Shown here: in pieces, positions 35,103 to 43,877 of the stretch | Numbering within the stretch: the stretch's first letter is position 1 | How the letters are laid out: each line of letters starts with the position of its first letter | Assembly (NCBI GenBank): GCA_002483445.1 | Contig: DLHY01000054.1 | Coordinates: forward strand, 62,001 to 126,000 | Reading direction: 5' to 3' | DNA length: 64,000 nucleotides | Origin: Blastocatellia bacterium UBA7656 | GTDB lineage: Bacteria; Acidobacteriota; Blastocatellia; UBA7656 | Notes under the pieces: generated by a model | The model's input: only the letters and a program-made list of their open reading frames with translations | What the model was told of the DNA's origin: nothing | The model's database searches: none | Program-made: the position numbers and the translations under genes

Positions 35103-35663
35103 ATGGCTATCGTGACAATACCTGATGAAAACCGAACGATCACCGACCCGGAGGAAATCGCCCGTTATCTTGAAAGCATCGAGATCGTTTACGAGCGATG
35201 GGAGCCGCAGCACACTATTTCGCCCGGTTCGACGGCTGAAGAAGTTCTCGCAGCTTACCGGGAAGAGATCGACCGCCTCAAGGCGCGCGGCGGATACGTG
35301 ACTGCAGATGTGATCGATATCAATCCGCAGACGCCGGGGCTTGATGCGATGCTGGCGAAGTTCAATCGCGAGCACTGGCATGATGAAGACGAGGTGCGGT
35401 TCATCATTCACGGGCGGGGAGTCTTTCACATCCGTCCGCGCACGGGCGCTGTCGCGGCGATAGAGGTTGAAGCGGGCGATCTGATTTCGGTTCCGCGAGG
35501 GACGTGGCACTGGTTTGATTTGTGCGCGAATCGCGAAATTCGGGCGATCCGTTTGTTTCAGGACATGGCGGGCTGGACGCCGAATTACACCGAAAGCGGA
35601 GTCGATTCGAGCTATCAACCCGTCTGCCTGGGGCCGACTTATTTTCCGCAGGCGAGCCAGTAA
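35103..35663 (+). CDS. mtnD: Acireductone dioxygenase
   Basis: Methionine salvage: oxidises acireductone to the keto-acid precursor of methionine. The 186-residue cupin has the metal-binding segment REHWHDEDEVRFI (His, His, Glu) and the distal His in GTWHWFDLC. A near-consensus GAGGAGG lies upstream of the ATG. The bound metal (iron or nickel) decides the product in this family and cannot be read from sequence. mtnC follows 29 bases later. Confidence 0.94.
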   Translation: MAIVTIPDENRTITDPEEIARYLESIEIVYERWEPQHTISPGSTAEEVLAAYREEIDRLKARGGYVTADVIDINPQTPGLDAMLAKFNREHWHDEDEVRFIIHGRGVFHIRPRTGAVAAIEVEAGDLISVPRGTWHWFDLCANREIRAIRLFQDMAGWTPNYTESGVDSSYQPVCLGPTYFPQASQ

Positions 35664-35664
35664 A

Positions 35665-35687
35665 GCAATCTGTCAGATTGCGTTTTT
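35665..35687 (+). terminator. Hairpin plus T-run between mtnD and mtnC
   Basis: GCAATCTG-T-CAGATTGC (35665-35681) followed by GTTTTT, starting two bases after the mtnD stop. It is short for a full terminator and may act as a partial one or as an RNA end. A related palindrome, GCGCAATC-TGACG-GATTGCGC, lies at 60084-60104, so it may also be a dispersed element. Confidence 0.5.
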
Positions 35688-35692
35688 CAAAT

Positions 35693-36445
35693 ATGACCGC
35701 ATCATCTCTCCTGCATACTTTCAACGTCGTTCTGCTCGACATCGAAGGCACGACCACGCCAGTCGATTTCGTGTTTGAGGTTCTGTTCCCTTATGCCCGC
35801 GCTGGCGTGAGAGATTTTATCTCGGAGCATTCATCGGATGCCCGCGGCGATATCGATGGACTTCTTGAAGAAAACAGAAAAGACATCGAGCGAGGACTCG
35901 ATCCTCCCGTGGTAGTTGATTCCAGCGAAGACGCGCTTTTGGATTCTCTCACAGTTTACGCCCACTGGCTGATCGATGCGGATCGCAAATCGACGCCGCT
36001 CAAATCGCTTCAGGGGAAAATATGGGAAGCGGGTTATCGGGCGGGTGAGTTGCGCGCGCAGGTTTTTGAAGATGTGCCGCGCGCTTTCCGAAGGTGGAGA
36101 GACGAGCAGAAATCGATCTGCATTTACTCTTCAGGCAGCGTGCTTGCTCAACGGCTTTTGTTCGCTCACACCGACGCGGGCGATCTGACTCCGATGATTG
36201 ACGAGTATTTCGACACTAACATCGGAGCTAAGATCGAATCAGAGAGCTATCTTCGCATCGCCGCTAATATCAAGCGCAATCCGCCTGATATCATTTTCAT
36301 TTCAGACGTGACCGCGGAACTAGACGCCGCCCGAGCCGCAGGGTTTCAGACTCTGCTATCGATTCGCCCCGGCAATCGCCCTCAGCCGAAGGCTTCCCTT
36401 TACGCTGCGATTCGCTCATTCGATGAATTGTTCGACCATAACTGA
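35693..36445 (+). CDS. mtnC: Enolase-phosphatase (2,3-diketo-5-methylthio-1-phosphopentane phosphatase)
   Basis: Methionine salvage: HAD-superfamily enzyme that enolises and dephosphorylates the diketone to acireductone, feeding MtnD. The 250-residue protein has HAD motif I as LLDIEGTTTPVDF, motif II IYSSGSVLAQ, and motif III/IV around NIKRNPPDIIFISDVTAELD. The ATG at 35693 is used; the longer frame overlaps mtnD. No mtnA (isomerase) or mtnP/mtnN gene is in the window. Confidence 0.94.
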   Translation: MTASSLLHTFNVVLLDIEGTTTPVDFVFEVLFPYARAGVRDFISEHSSDARGDIDGLLEENRKDIERGLDPPVVVDSSEDALLDSLTVYAHWLIDADRKSTPLKSLQGKIWEAGYRAGELRAQVFEDVPRAFRRWRDEQKSICIYSSGSVLAQRLLFAHTDAGDLTPMIDEYFDTNIGAKIESESYLRIAANIKRNPPDIIFISDVTAELDAARAAGFQTLLSIRPGNRPQPKASLYAAIRSFDELFDHN

Positions 36446-36455
36446 GGAGGTGTTT

Positions 36456-38294
36456 ATGAATTCCTCTGCCAATCCAAGCCGCTGGTTCGTAGTTATGTCG
36501 TTCCTCCTTTCGCTTTCCCTGATGAGCGAATTGTCTTATGGCCAGGGCCGGAGGGCGAAGCAGGAAGATAGTAAGCCTTCTGATCAATCAACTACGGAGA
36601 TCAATCTATGGCGATCCATGCTTGGCGATCTGGCAGCCGAATGCCCCAGCCTGACGCCGGAGAAGAATCGCCCGCTCGCTCTTGCAGAAGTAGCTGATGT
36701 GTACTGGCTGATTGACAAAGAAATGTCGAAAGACCATTTTGTTTCAGCCCTTGACTCCGCTCTGGAGTTGAAGCGCGAAGACCGAAACAGGGCCATTCGA
36801 TTTATTCTCTCGCTTGCGGCAAGGCGCGATGCTGACCTGAGCAGAAAACTTATTGATAAATTGAACGAACGAACAGAAAAACAGAGTGATGACGCAGATG
36901 TGCCTTTCAAAGTCGCTCTCGACCTGGCGGAATCAAGCCCGAAAGATGCAGCGCGTTTCGCGGAAAACCTTACAGGGTTTGAGCAGGACAAAAACGGGGT
37001 GGCCTGGCTTCTCTTCCAGATTGCAAGAGGCGATGTGGATGCTGCTGACAGGTTCTGTGGTTTCTATTTGAACAAACTTGCGAGTAACCCGAATGCTCTT
37101 ATAGGAGACTTGCTCTGGTTCGCTGGCTTCGCGTTTGGATATGCGGAGTCTTATGGATTTCAAAACAACCTTGCGGCAAAAATGATCGGGGTCAGTCTCA
37201 AAGAACCGAGGCTGAATGCCAGACCTGCGATGGCCAGCAGGTTTCTCGTCGTCGCGCTTGATAAGACTCGAAAAACCATCGAGCAGGCAAGGGTGTCTCC
37301 GCCACAGGTGAGAGAGTCTCTGGGGAACATAGCCATTTATGCGATCAATTACCTGTCCCCTGAAGTTGGGCGATACCTTCCCTCCGTGACGGGGGACTGG
37401 AATCGTTTGTGGCAGGAGGCGCTTTCCCTGTCGCCTTCTTCACAGGATGAAGCGGCGAAAAAAATTCAGGAAATAGTGAGCCAGCGTGTTACAGCGCAGG
37501 AGGCAACTTCGAACTCCAGCCTTGACAGTATTATCTCATCCAATCTGGCAGATGCAGAGAAGGCGGCGGGCGAATGCCAGAGAGACAGGGCTTACGCAAG
37601 CGCGGCTTTTTTTATGGGCGGCGCGAAAGATTTCAACAGAGCGATGAGTACGGCGGAGCTTATAAAAGACATATCTCTTCGCAAAAACATGATTGAGTTT
37701 ATCCATTACAATATGTGTCTCAAGGCGACTGAGGCAGGCGAGTTGAATGAGGCGAGCGAGCATGTCAGATACGTCTCGAATTCAGATCAACTCGCTTTGT
37801 TGTATGTGAAAATGGCAAACGTTGCCCTTCGCCAAAAGGACACCCCGCGCGCTGTCGAACTGCTGGCGGAAACGAAGAGGCTGGCCGACAAGTCTTCTGA
37901 CCCGACGGCGAAGGCGAGAAACTATCTGGCAGCCGCTGCGTTGTACGCTCAGTTCGATATGTTCGAGACAGAATCGACCCTGAGAGAAGCGATCAAGGCT
38001 GTCAATCAGGCAAAGGCTACCAATCTGGATTCTTTGAGGGTGATGATAAAAGTCAATACTCAATGCCCTGGCGAAAAAGATGATCGCTGGCTGGGAGGGG
38101 CCGACAGCCCTGAGAGGTTCAGCATTTACGGCACGCTCTCATTGTTTTCAAAGCAGGATTTCATAGGCGCAACTTCGCTTGCCCGCAATCTCGAAGATGC
38201 CACTTCTCGCATCCGCGCGCTCCTGTCGATTCTGAGAACCGCTATCGAGGGGCATAAAGAAAAATCTGTTGCCGACGCCGCGAAAAAACAATGA
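36456..38294 (+). CDS. Secreted helical-repeat protein, function unknown
   Basis: A 612-residue protein with a signal peptide (residues 1-29, FVVMSFLLSLSLMSELSYG). The mature part is nearly all helical with irregular TPR/HEAT-like pairs (for example LALAEVADVYWLIDKEM, LALLYVKMANVALRQKD, NYLAAAALYAQFDMFETE). No catalytic motif is recognised. GAGGAGGTG is a strong ribosome site eight bases before the ATG, only ten bases after mtnC, so it may be transcribed with the mtn genes without belonging to the pathway. Confidence 0.7.
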   Translation: MNSSANPSRWFVVMSFLLSLSLMSELSYGQGRRAKQEDSKPSDQSTTEINLWRSMLGDLAAECPSLTPEKNRPLALAEVADVYWLIDKEMSKDHFVSALDSALELKREDRNRAIRFILSLAARRDADLSRKLIDKLNERTEKQSDDADVPFKVALDLAESSPKDAARFAENLTGFEQDKNGVAWLLFQIARGDVDAADRFCGFYLNKLASNPNALIGDLLWFAGFAFGYAESYGFQNNLAAKMIGVSLKEPRLNARPAMASRFLVVALDKTRKTIEQARVSPPQVRESLGNIAIYAINYLSPEVGRYLPSVTGDWNRLWQEALSLSPSSQDEAAKKIQEIVSQRVTAQEATSNSSLDSIISSNLADAEKAAGECQRDRAYASAAFFMGGAKDFNRAMSTAELIKDISLRKNMIEFIHYNMCLKATEAGELNEASEHVRYVSNSDQLALLYVKMANVALRQKDTPRAVELLAETKRLADKSSDPTAKARNYLAAAALYAQFDMFETESTLREAIKAVNQAKATNLDSLRVMIKVNTQCPGEKDDRWLGGADSPERFSIYGTLSLFSKQDFIGATSLARNLEDATSRIRALLSILRTAIEGHKEKSVADAAKKQ

Positions 38295-38323
38295 CCGGAG
38301 AGATGAAGTATAAAGTCAGCGCA

Positions 38324-38370
38324 AAGACTCTTCTCTGCGTAACCTCTGCGTCTCAGCGTCTCTGCGTCAG
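38324..38370. repeat. CTCTGCGT tandem words
   Basis: Degenerate direct repeats of the words CTCTGCGTAAC, CTCTGCGTC, TCAGCGTC and TCTGCGTC, in the 198-bp gap after the secreted helical protein. The spacing is 8-11 bp, less regular than the heptamer arrays, and no complementary arm is seen. The rest of the gap shows nothing else. Confidence 0.55.
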
Positions 38371-38492
38371 GAACCCCTCCCGCTGTTTATGCAATTGCAA
38401 TCTGCCATAAGCGCGAAATGTTTGTCATCCTCTTCCGCGTTCATTCGCTGCTGTGAGTTGGATTTTGTTTCCTGATCGATTAGATTCTGCCC

Positions 38493-39776
38493 ATGCCTTT
38501 CTACGATGAGAGAATCGAAACGCTCGACGAAAGCAGTCTGCGCGAACTGCAATCCGAAAAGCTCCGCGCGTTGATAGGGGAAATTTCTGCCAACGAATTC
38601 TATCGCGGGAAACTGCTCGCCGCAGGAACGGATTTCGACGCGATCAAATCAATTGACGATCTTTGCGCGATTCCATTCACAACCAAGACTGAGATGGTCG
38701 AAGAGCAATTGTCGCATCCGCCTTACGGGAGGCTGTTGACTTATCCGCTTTCGCGCTACCGCTACTTTCATCAGACATCGGGAACCACCGGAAGGCCGCT
38801 CAAGTGTCTCGACACCCGCGAAAGCTGGCAGTGGTGGAAGAGGTGCTGGGGCTACGTCTATCGCGGCGCGGGAGTGACCGAAGGCGACATCGTTTTTTGC
38901 GCCTTCTCGTTCGGGCCTTACCTGAGTCACTGGGCCGGTATTTCCGGCGCGTGGCACGTGGGCGCGATGTGCATAGCGGGGGGAGGGATGAATTCCGAAC
39001 AGCGATTGCAATCTCTCATCGATAATCGCGCGACCGTGCTGGTCTGCACTCCGACCTACGCGCTGCATCTTGCGGAAGTCGCGCGATTGCGCGGGATCGA
39101 TTTGCGATCATCCGCGATCCGAGTCGGCATATTCGCGGGCGAGCCGGGCGCGAGTCTTCCTAACGTCCGACGATCTATAGAAGAAGCGTGGGGCGCCCGC
39201 GTGTTCGATCACGCAGGCGCGACCGAAGCCGGAGCGTGGGCTTATGACTGCGAAGCCCAGGACACAGCCATGCATCTCAACGACGCCGAGTTCATTTTCG
39301 AGGTGATCGATTCGGAAAGCGGCGAGGCGGTCGCTGAAGGCAAGCCAGGCGAGCTTGTCATTACCAGTCTCGGTCGCTCGGCTATGCCTGCGCTGCGCTA
39401 TCGCACGGGCGACACGGTTCAGATGACCCGCGAGCCGTGCGCCTGCGGGAGAACTTTCGCGCGCATCGAGGGCGGCGTGCTGGGGCGGGCCGACGATATG
39501 ATGATCGTGCGCGGAGTGAATCTCTATCCTGCGGCTATCGATGATCTGATGCGCGGGCTGTCAAGCGTTGCCGAATACGAAGTGCATATCCGTCGCATCG
39601 CGGGGCTGGACGATTTGCTGATAAGAATTGAAACGACCCGTGCGGTTCCCTTCGATGAAGTCGAGCGCGCGGTGTCGAAAGAGTTTCGCAATCGATTCAA
39701 TGTTCGAGTGAGCATCGAGCAGGCGGAAGGATTGCCGCGCTATGAGTTCAAGGCGAGAAGATATAAGAGAAGGTAA
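38493..39776 (+). CDS. PaaK-like AMP-binding (phenylacetate-CoA ligase family) protein
   Basis: A 427-residue adenylate-forming enzyme. The ATP-binding P-loop is HQTSGTTGRPLKCLD, followed by HAGATEAGAWAYDCE (A5 region) and LRYRTGDTVQMTREPCACGR (A7-like Asp and a Cys-rich turn). The C-terminal domain has the ILGRADDMM-like hinge as VLGRADDMMIVRGVNLYP. This is the small PaaK-type form without a carrier domain. The acid substrate is unknown and there are no phenylacetate-pathway genes nearby. A heptamer array begins within the stop codon region. Confidence 0.87.
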   Translation: MPFYDERIETLDESSLRELQSEKLRALIGEISANEFYRGKLLAAGTDFDAIKSIDDLCAIPFTTKTEMVEEQLSHPPYGRLLTYPLSRYRYFHQTSGTTGRPLKCLDTRESWQWWKRCWGYVYRGAGVTEGDIVFCAFSFGPYLSHWAGISGAWHVGAMCIAGGGMNSEQRLQSLIDNRATVLVCTPTYALHLAEVARLRGIDLRSSAIRVGIFAGEPGASLPNVRRSIEEAWGARVFDHAGATEAGAWAYDCEAQDTAMHLNDAEFIFEVIDSESGEAVAEGKPGELVITSLGRSAMPALRYRTGDTVQMTREPCACGRTFARIEGGVLGRADDMMIVRGVNLYPAAIDDLMRGLSSVAEYEVHIRRIAGLDDLLIRIETTRAVPFDEVERAVSKEFRNRFNVRVSIEQAEGLPRYEFKARRYKRR

Positions 39777-39878
39777 AAGTAAAAAGGCAAAAGTAAAAAT
39801 TGGGAAAAGCGTCTCGATCAGTTAGGTATGCTCTTCGCGGTCTTCCCTTTTGCCTTTTTACTTTTTACTTTTGCCTTA
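39775..39878. repeat. Two-armed heptamer array (AAAAGTA / TTTTGCC)
   Basis: The left arm begins at the stop codon of the PaaK-like gene: AAAAGTA AAAAGGC AAAAGTA AAAATTG (39775-39802). The right arm is TTTTGCC TTTTTAC TTTTTAC TTTTGCC at 39848-39875, ending exactly against the stop codon of the convergent KaiC-like gene (39876-39878). It could serve as a bidirectional hairpin terminator between the two genes. Confidence 0.88.
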
Positions 39879-42014
39879 TCTTCCTCTGTCCGAAGCGCGG
39901 CGATTGAAATTTCCGCCTTCCTGAGAGGAGCGAACAGGGCCTCTGGTTTCCTTGAGTTCCGGGAAACTGCGCATCCAGATTGAAGGCTCTTCGTTGAAAC
40001 TCGATTTGACCCGCTCGCGCAATCGATGCACGAAAGCCTTCCCCCCGTTGGCGTCCGCTTCGGAGAGCAACACGACGAATTCATTCTGCGAGTTCGTCGA
40101 TATGAGGTCGGTGTCGCGGACTGTAGAGCGCATAAGGTCGAACAATTGAATCGATGTGCCTCCGCGACCGGCTCTTCCTCCCGCCAGACGGCACCCTACG
40201 ACTGAAAAAGAAGGGCCGCCTTCGGAAGCCGATTTGACGCACTTTTCAACCTGCGCGGCGAAGTATCCGAAAGGCAAAAACGGTTTGCCTTCTATCGTGT
40301 GATGACCGGCGAAAAGGTCTGCCGCGCGCGGCTGCTCAGGAGAATCATCGCTCGCAGTCGTTATCCACGAATCCAGTCCGCGATGGCGCGCGATCAACTG
40401 GCGAGCCTTGTGTCTTAGCTCACGAGCGGCGAACGGCTTTGTCAAATAATGATCCGCGCCAAGCTCTGATGCGCGAACCCGGTCGCTTGCGCGAAGGTGC
40501 GAAGCCGACACGACGATGATGGGCAGATTGAAATTGCGTCGAATCTGAGCCAGCATCTTGAACCCATCGACTATGGGAAGATCGAAATCGAGAATGAGCA
40601 GATCGGGGCCGAACGAACGGAGTTTCGCCAGTCCGCCAAGCCCTTCCTCGGCAGCTTCGACAGTGTATTCGCTGAGAGAGCGCGCGAGGAAATTGCGGCT
40701 TGAACGGTCGTGATCGATGACCAGCACTCTGAAGACTTTCGGATTGACCCCTGGCGAATCCTCAGCGCCGTATGAAGACCTGAACGCGACTTCGAATTGC
40801 GGCAACTGAGTCAGAATATCGATTGCGCTCGATGAATTATCAGCAGTTTTATCGCGCATCTGAGCGATTTCATCCGTTTGAGAAACGGGCGACGGAGAAG
40901 TTTCTTCCGCCTGACCCTCGGAATCGTAGTCCTGATACTGCTCTTCGAAATCTCTCTGCTCGCCCAATTCCATTTCCGCCCGATCGTCGGCAAACGTATC
41001 CTCGGCGGGCGAGCCTGGCCTCAACTCGGAGACAGCGGCAACGAGATCGTCAAGCACTTCGGCTAAGGATTCGAATCTCCATTCGTTTTCGTCATCAGTT
41101 TGTTCTTCGCTCGACGCCCCGCTTTTCTGCGGTTCTTCGGCGTCTTCGATGATCAGCGAAAAATCGACAGATTCTTCGCTCGCCTGATCAGGGGCTGCGC
41201 TCTCCTGGGCCACGGATGCGGATTCGGGTGATGGATCGATTTTGTTTTCGAGATCGACCGGCTCCGGCGCTTGAGCGTCGGCTGGAGTCGAGGCATCCAT
41301 CGCGCGATTATGCGCCGCAGGGCGTTCGATCAGAAAGACTCCGCGCGACGGATCGACCTCGATTGCCTGCGGCAGTAGGTCGGCTGTCTTCTCGAAGGCG
41401 AAGACGCGAATAGCGCGGCTGGGGGTTTCTTTGACTTCAAAGCGGAAAGACTCTTCGACCATCGGCTTGAATTCGTGAATCACTTCCGGGTTTTCATCGC
41501 TGGCGACCATCACTACCGTCGCGCCGAACGAAAGCGCCCAGTCCGAGAAATCCTTCGCGCGGGAATAGAGGTCTCCGTGATGGCCGACGACAAGCTCGGA
41601 CACGGGATCGAATATGATGCGCTGGGGGTGGGTCTCTCCGAGCAGCCATTCCAGTTCGCGAAGGACGGGCGTGATGGCGCGCAGATTCGATATTTGATGG
41701 ATGATGTCGTCTGAGTATTCGAGTACGACCAGGCGACCGCTGTATACATCTTCGAGGCAGTCATAGCCCAATCGGGCGAATCTTCTCACCGCGTCTTCGG
41801 GCGAGTAATGAATGACGAGCGCGGCGTTTTCGCCGCGCTTGAGTCCCTCGATGATGAAGCGGATGCCGAAGAGAGACTTGCCCGCCGCGTCGCCGTGGAC
41901 GAGATAGAGCCTGCCGCTCGTGAGGCCGCCGAGCAGTTTATCGACGGGTTCAGTGCCGCTCTGAATAAGATTCGGGGCCTTACCTGCCATCATCTTTCTA
42001 GCTACAGTGCTCAT
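39876..42014 (-). CDS. KaiC-like ATPase - receiver - degenerate GGDEF fusion
   Basis: A 712-residue cytoplasmic fusion. Residues 1-230 form a KaiC/RecA-like domain (GTEPVDKLLGGLTSGRLYLV) with an altered P-loop, HGDAAGKS, where His replaces the first Gly; IIFDPVSELV is the Walker B region. Residues about 230-425 are an acidic, low-complexity linker. Residues about 425-540 are a full receiver domain (VIDHDRSS, phospho-Asp in LILDFDLPIVDG, Lys in YLTKPF). Residues about 575-670 resemble a GGDEF domain, but the active site reads SQNEF, so cyclic-di-GMP synthesis is unlikely. Probably a signalling scaffold; no cognate histidine kinase is adjacent. Confidence 0.8.
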   Translation of the reverse strand: MSTVARKMMAGKAPNLIQSGTEPVDKLLGGLTSGRLYLVHGDAAGKSLFGIRFIIEGLKRGENAALVIHYSPEDAVRRFARLGYDCLEDVYSGRLVVLEYSDDIIHQISNLRAITPVLRELEWLLGETHPQRIIFDPVSELVVGHHGDLYSRAKDFSDWALSFGATVVMVASDENPEVIHEFKPMVEESFRFEVKETPSRAIRVFAFEKTADLLPQAIEVDPSRGVFLIERPAAHNRAMDASTPADAQAPEPVDLENKIDPSPESASVAQESAAPDQASEESVDFSLIIEDAEEPQKSGASSEEQTDDENEWRFESLAEVLDDLVAAVSELRPGSPAEDTFADDRAEMELGEQRDFEEQYQDYDSEGQAEETSPSPVSQTDEIAQMRDKTADNSSSAIDILTQLPQFEVAFRSSYGAEDSPGVNPKVFRVLVIDHDRSSRNFLARSLSEYTVEAAEEGLGGLAKLRSFGPDLLILDFDLPIVDGFKMLAQIRRNFNLPIIVVSASHLRASDRVRASELGADHYLTKPFAARELRHKARQLIARHRGLDSWITTASDDSPEQPRAADLFAGHHTIEGKPFLPFGYFAAQVEKCVKSASEGGPSFSVVGCRLAGGRAGRGGTSIQLFDLMRSTVRDTDLISTNSQNEFVVLLSEADANGGKAFVHRLRERVKSSFNEEPSIWMRSFPELKETRGPVRSSQEGGNFNRRASDRGR

Positions 42015-42252
42015 GATCTTCCGGTCTTAATGACCAGACCGAGCCGGAAAGTTGCCCAAAGCATAAGATTGAATTTGGTTCGGGTCAACCGAAAAACCGC
42101 TTATTTCAAGCGCCTCACCCGAACGGGGCATTCGCTCTCGGCTACCTCTGAGTCCAGTCCCTCTCTTTGAGGTTGAAATTGCGAATGGCTGAAAACTACC
42201 AGTTCGACCTGGATGGTTTGAATCCTAGGCCGAGGCGTTTTATCTTTCCTCT

Positions 42253-42837
42253 ATGCCGACAAGAGAAGACGCCTGGAATCTGTTGTGCGAATACACCAAG
42301 GGAGATTCGCTCAGAAAACATGCCCGCGCGGTCGAAGAGGTGATGCGAGCCTGCGCCCTGAGACTTGGCGAGGATGAAGAGAAGTGGGGAGTGACGGGTA
42401 TGCTTCACGATTTCGATTACGAGATGTACCCCGACCCGCCCGATCATCCCGTGAAAGGATCAGAGATACTCCGCGAGCGCGGCTACAGCGAAGAGATACG
42501 TCGAGCCATACTCGGACACGCCAACTATACGGGAGTCGCCCGCGACACTCTGCTCGCGCGCGCGCTTTATGCCTGCGATGAACTCACAGGCTTCATCATA
42601 GCCTGCGCGCTCGTCCGACCGAACGGCATCTGGGACATGGAAGCGAAGTCAGTCAAAAAGAAACTCAAGGACAAAGCGTTTGCGCGCACAGTCAATCGCG
42701 ATGAAGTGTATGAAGGCGCGCGGGAGTTCGAAGTCGATCTGGACGAGCATATAAATTTCATCATCGCGGCTTTGCAAAACGTGGCAGAAGAGGTCGGACT
42801 CAAGGCGAAGAGCGATGAAGCGGGCGGGCTGAGTTGA
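42253..42837 (+). CDS. HD domain-containing hydrolase
   Basis: A 194-residue HD-fold phosphohydrolase. The metal-binding motif is VTGMLHDFDYEMYPD, preceded by the first His in LRKHARAVEEVM. Later residues ILGHANYTGVARDTLL and LYACDELTGF complete the pattern of the HDIG-type family found in many bacterial genomes. The substrate is unknown. It is divergent from the KaiC-like gene across a 238-bp gap in which I see no further features. Confidence 0.85.
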   Translation: MPTREDAWNLLCEYTKGDSLRKHARAVEEVMRACALRLGEDEEKWGVTGMLHDFDYEMYPDPPDHPVKGSEILRERGYSEEIRRAILGHANYTGVARDTLLARALYACDELTGFIIACALVRPNGIWDMEAKSVKKKLKDKAFARTVNRDEVYEGAREFEVDLDEHINFIIAALQNVAEEVGLKAKSDEAGGLS

Positions 42838-42893
42838 GAAAATCAAAGTCAGTATGACCGCGGGCGTTCAAAGCGGAGAGGAATCGTAACCGC

Positions 42894-43277
42894 TCAGATA
42901 AAGCAGGCGTCAATGACGGCCAATTTGAGATTTCGCAGCCAGCCCTGTCGTCCAAGCAAATTGCGCGTCAAGCCCGGATGTTTCGCAAAATAGACGATTG
43001 ATTGAAAAGCTATATCGCCTGTTTGGAGAATAATTTCATGGCCGAAGGCTTCAATCGAACCGCCAAGACCCGCGAGAACTATTGGCATTCCTTGTTCAAG
43101 CTGGAGTCCGAGTGCAGCGGCGTGTTCGTGCCTGAAAAGGCAAACCTCCGCGCCCGTATCTACTTTGGCTTGAGAGCGCAGGCTTTTTTCGCCGTAGCGA
43201 AGAGTCACAGGAAGGGTGATGCCGACAGGTGCATCGTCATAGCGGAACTCTTCAGCGAAAGTCAGTTGAGTAGTCAT
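42894..43277 (-). CDS. Retropepsin-like aspartic protease domain protein
   Basis: A 127-residue protein with the retropepsin core: KVDTGAEVCLF (the D-T-G-A active site), a flap region (VLAGLGGSIEAFGHEI) and the second-half strand NLLGRQGWLRNLKLAVID. Like retroviral proteases it would need to dimerise. No signal peptide. It is the second gene of a tight pair with a DUF5678 gene (12-base gap). Such pairs recur in bacterial genomes, but their function is not known to me. Confidence 0.8.
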   Translation of the reverse strand: MTTQLTFAEEFRYDDAPVGITLPVTLRYGEKSLRSQAKVDTGAEVCLFRHEHAAALGLQLEQGMPIVLAGLGGSIEAFGHEIILQTGDIAFQSIVYFAKHPGLTRNLLGRQGWLRNLKLAVIDACFI

Positions 43278-43289
43278 CGGACAGAATTC

Positions 43290-43634
43290 TCAGAACAGAA
43301 TGGAAACAGTGTCGGGGTCTTCGACGAAAGTGACCATAGGCAAATCTGCGCCATCGGCTTCAGCCGCAGCATAGACCTCGCGGGCGTTTGTGCCGTGCGC
43401 TATCAAGCGGTCGCCATCGAAAGCAACCCACTGATTGGCATACTCGCGCGCGTGCTGGCGCAGCCACTTCATTTCACGCGCGCTGTCCGGCGCAGGGCGG
43501 GGCGGAACGCGCTTATCGAAAGTGGACTTCGTTGTCCGCGTTTGCTGCGTGAGGATGCGTCGCAGTTCGCGCTGCTGGTCGAGCGGCAATCGCGATATTT
43601 GTTTCAGGATGTTTTCAATGACGGTTTCAGACAT
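43290..43634 (-). CDS. DUF5678 domain-containing protein
   Basis: A 114-residue protein. The N-terminus is a short helical stretch (IENILKQISRLPLDQQREL), the middle is basic and proline-rich, and the C-terminal half is DUF5678: WLRQHAREYANQWVAFDGDR, LIAHGTNAREVYAAAE and MVTFVEDPDTVSILF. The helical N-terminus resembles that of antitoxin-like proteins. It is first in a two-gene unit with a retropepsin-like protease, which makes a regulator-protease pair plausible. Function unproven. Confidence 0.75.
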   Translation of the reverse strand: MSETVIENILKQISRLPLDQQRELRRILTQQTRTTKSTFDKRVPPRPAPDSAREMKWLRQHAREYANQWVAFDGDRLIAHGTNAREVYAAAEADGADLPMVTFVEDPDTVSILF

Positions 43635-43877
43635 AACTTCTGCCCCTGTTTGGTTTCAGATGACAAACAGCTTTTCACCAAAGCACCGATAATCTTAGCA
43701 AACCTTATTGCGATTGCCGAAAAAAAGAGGGCGGATGATCGGCAGCCGCGTGGTGATAGAGATCGCCGAGTCTCTGATACAATCGCCAATCAGTCGATTG
43801 AGGCGGTCGCGCCGCGGTTCAAGAATTAACGTCGCTGACCATCACTCTGACAATGAGAAAGGAAAGATGCGGCAGTT

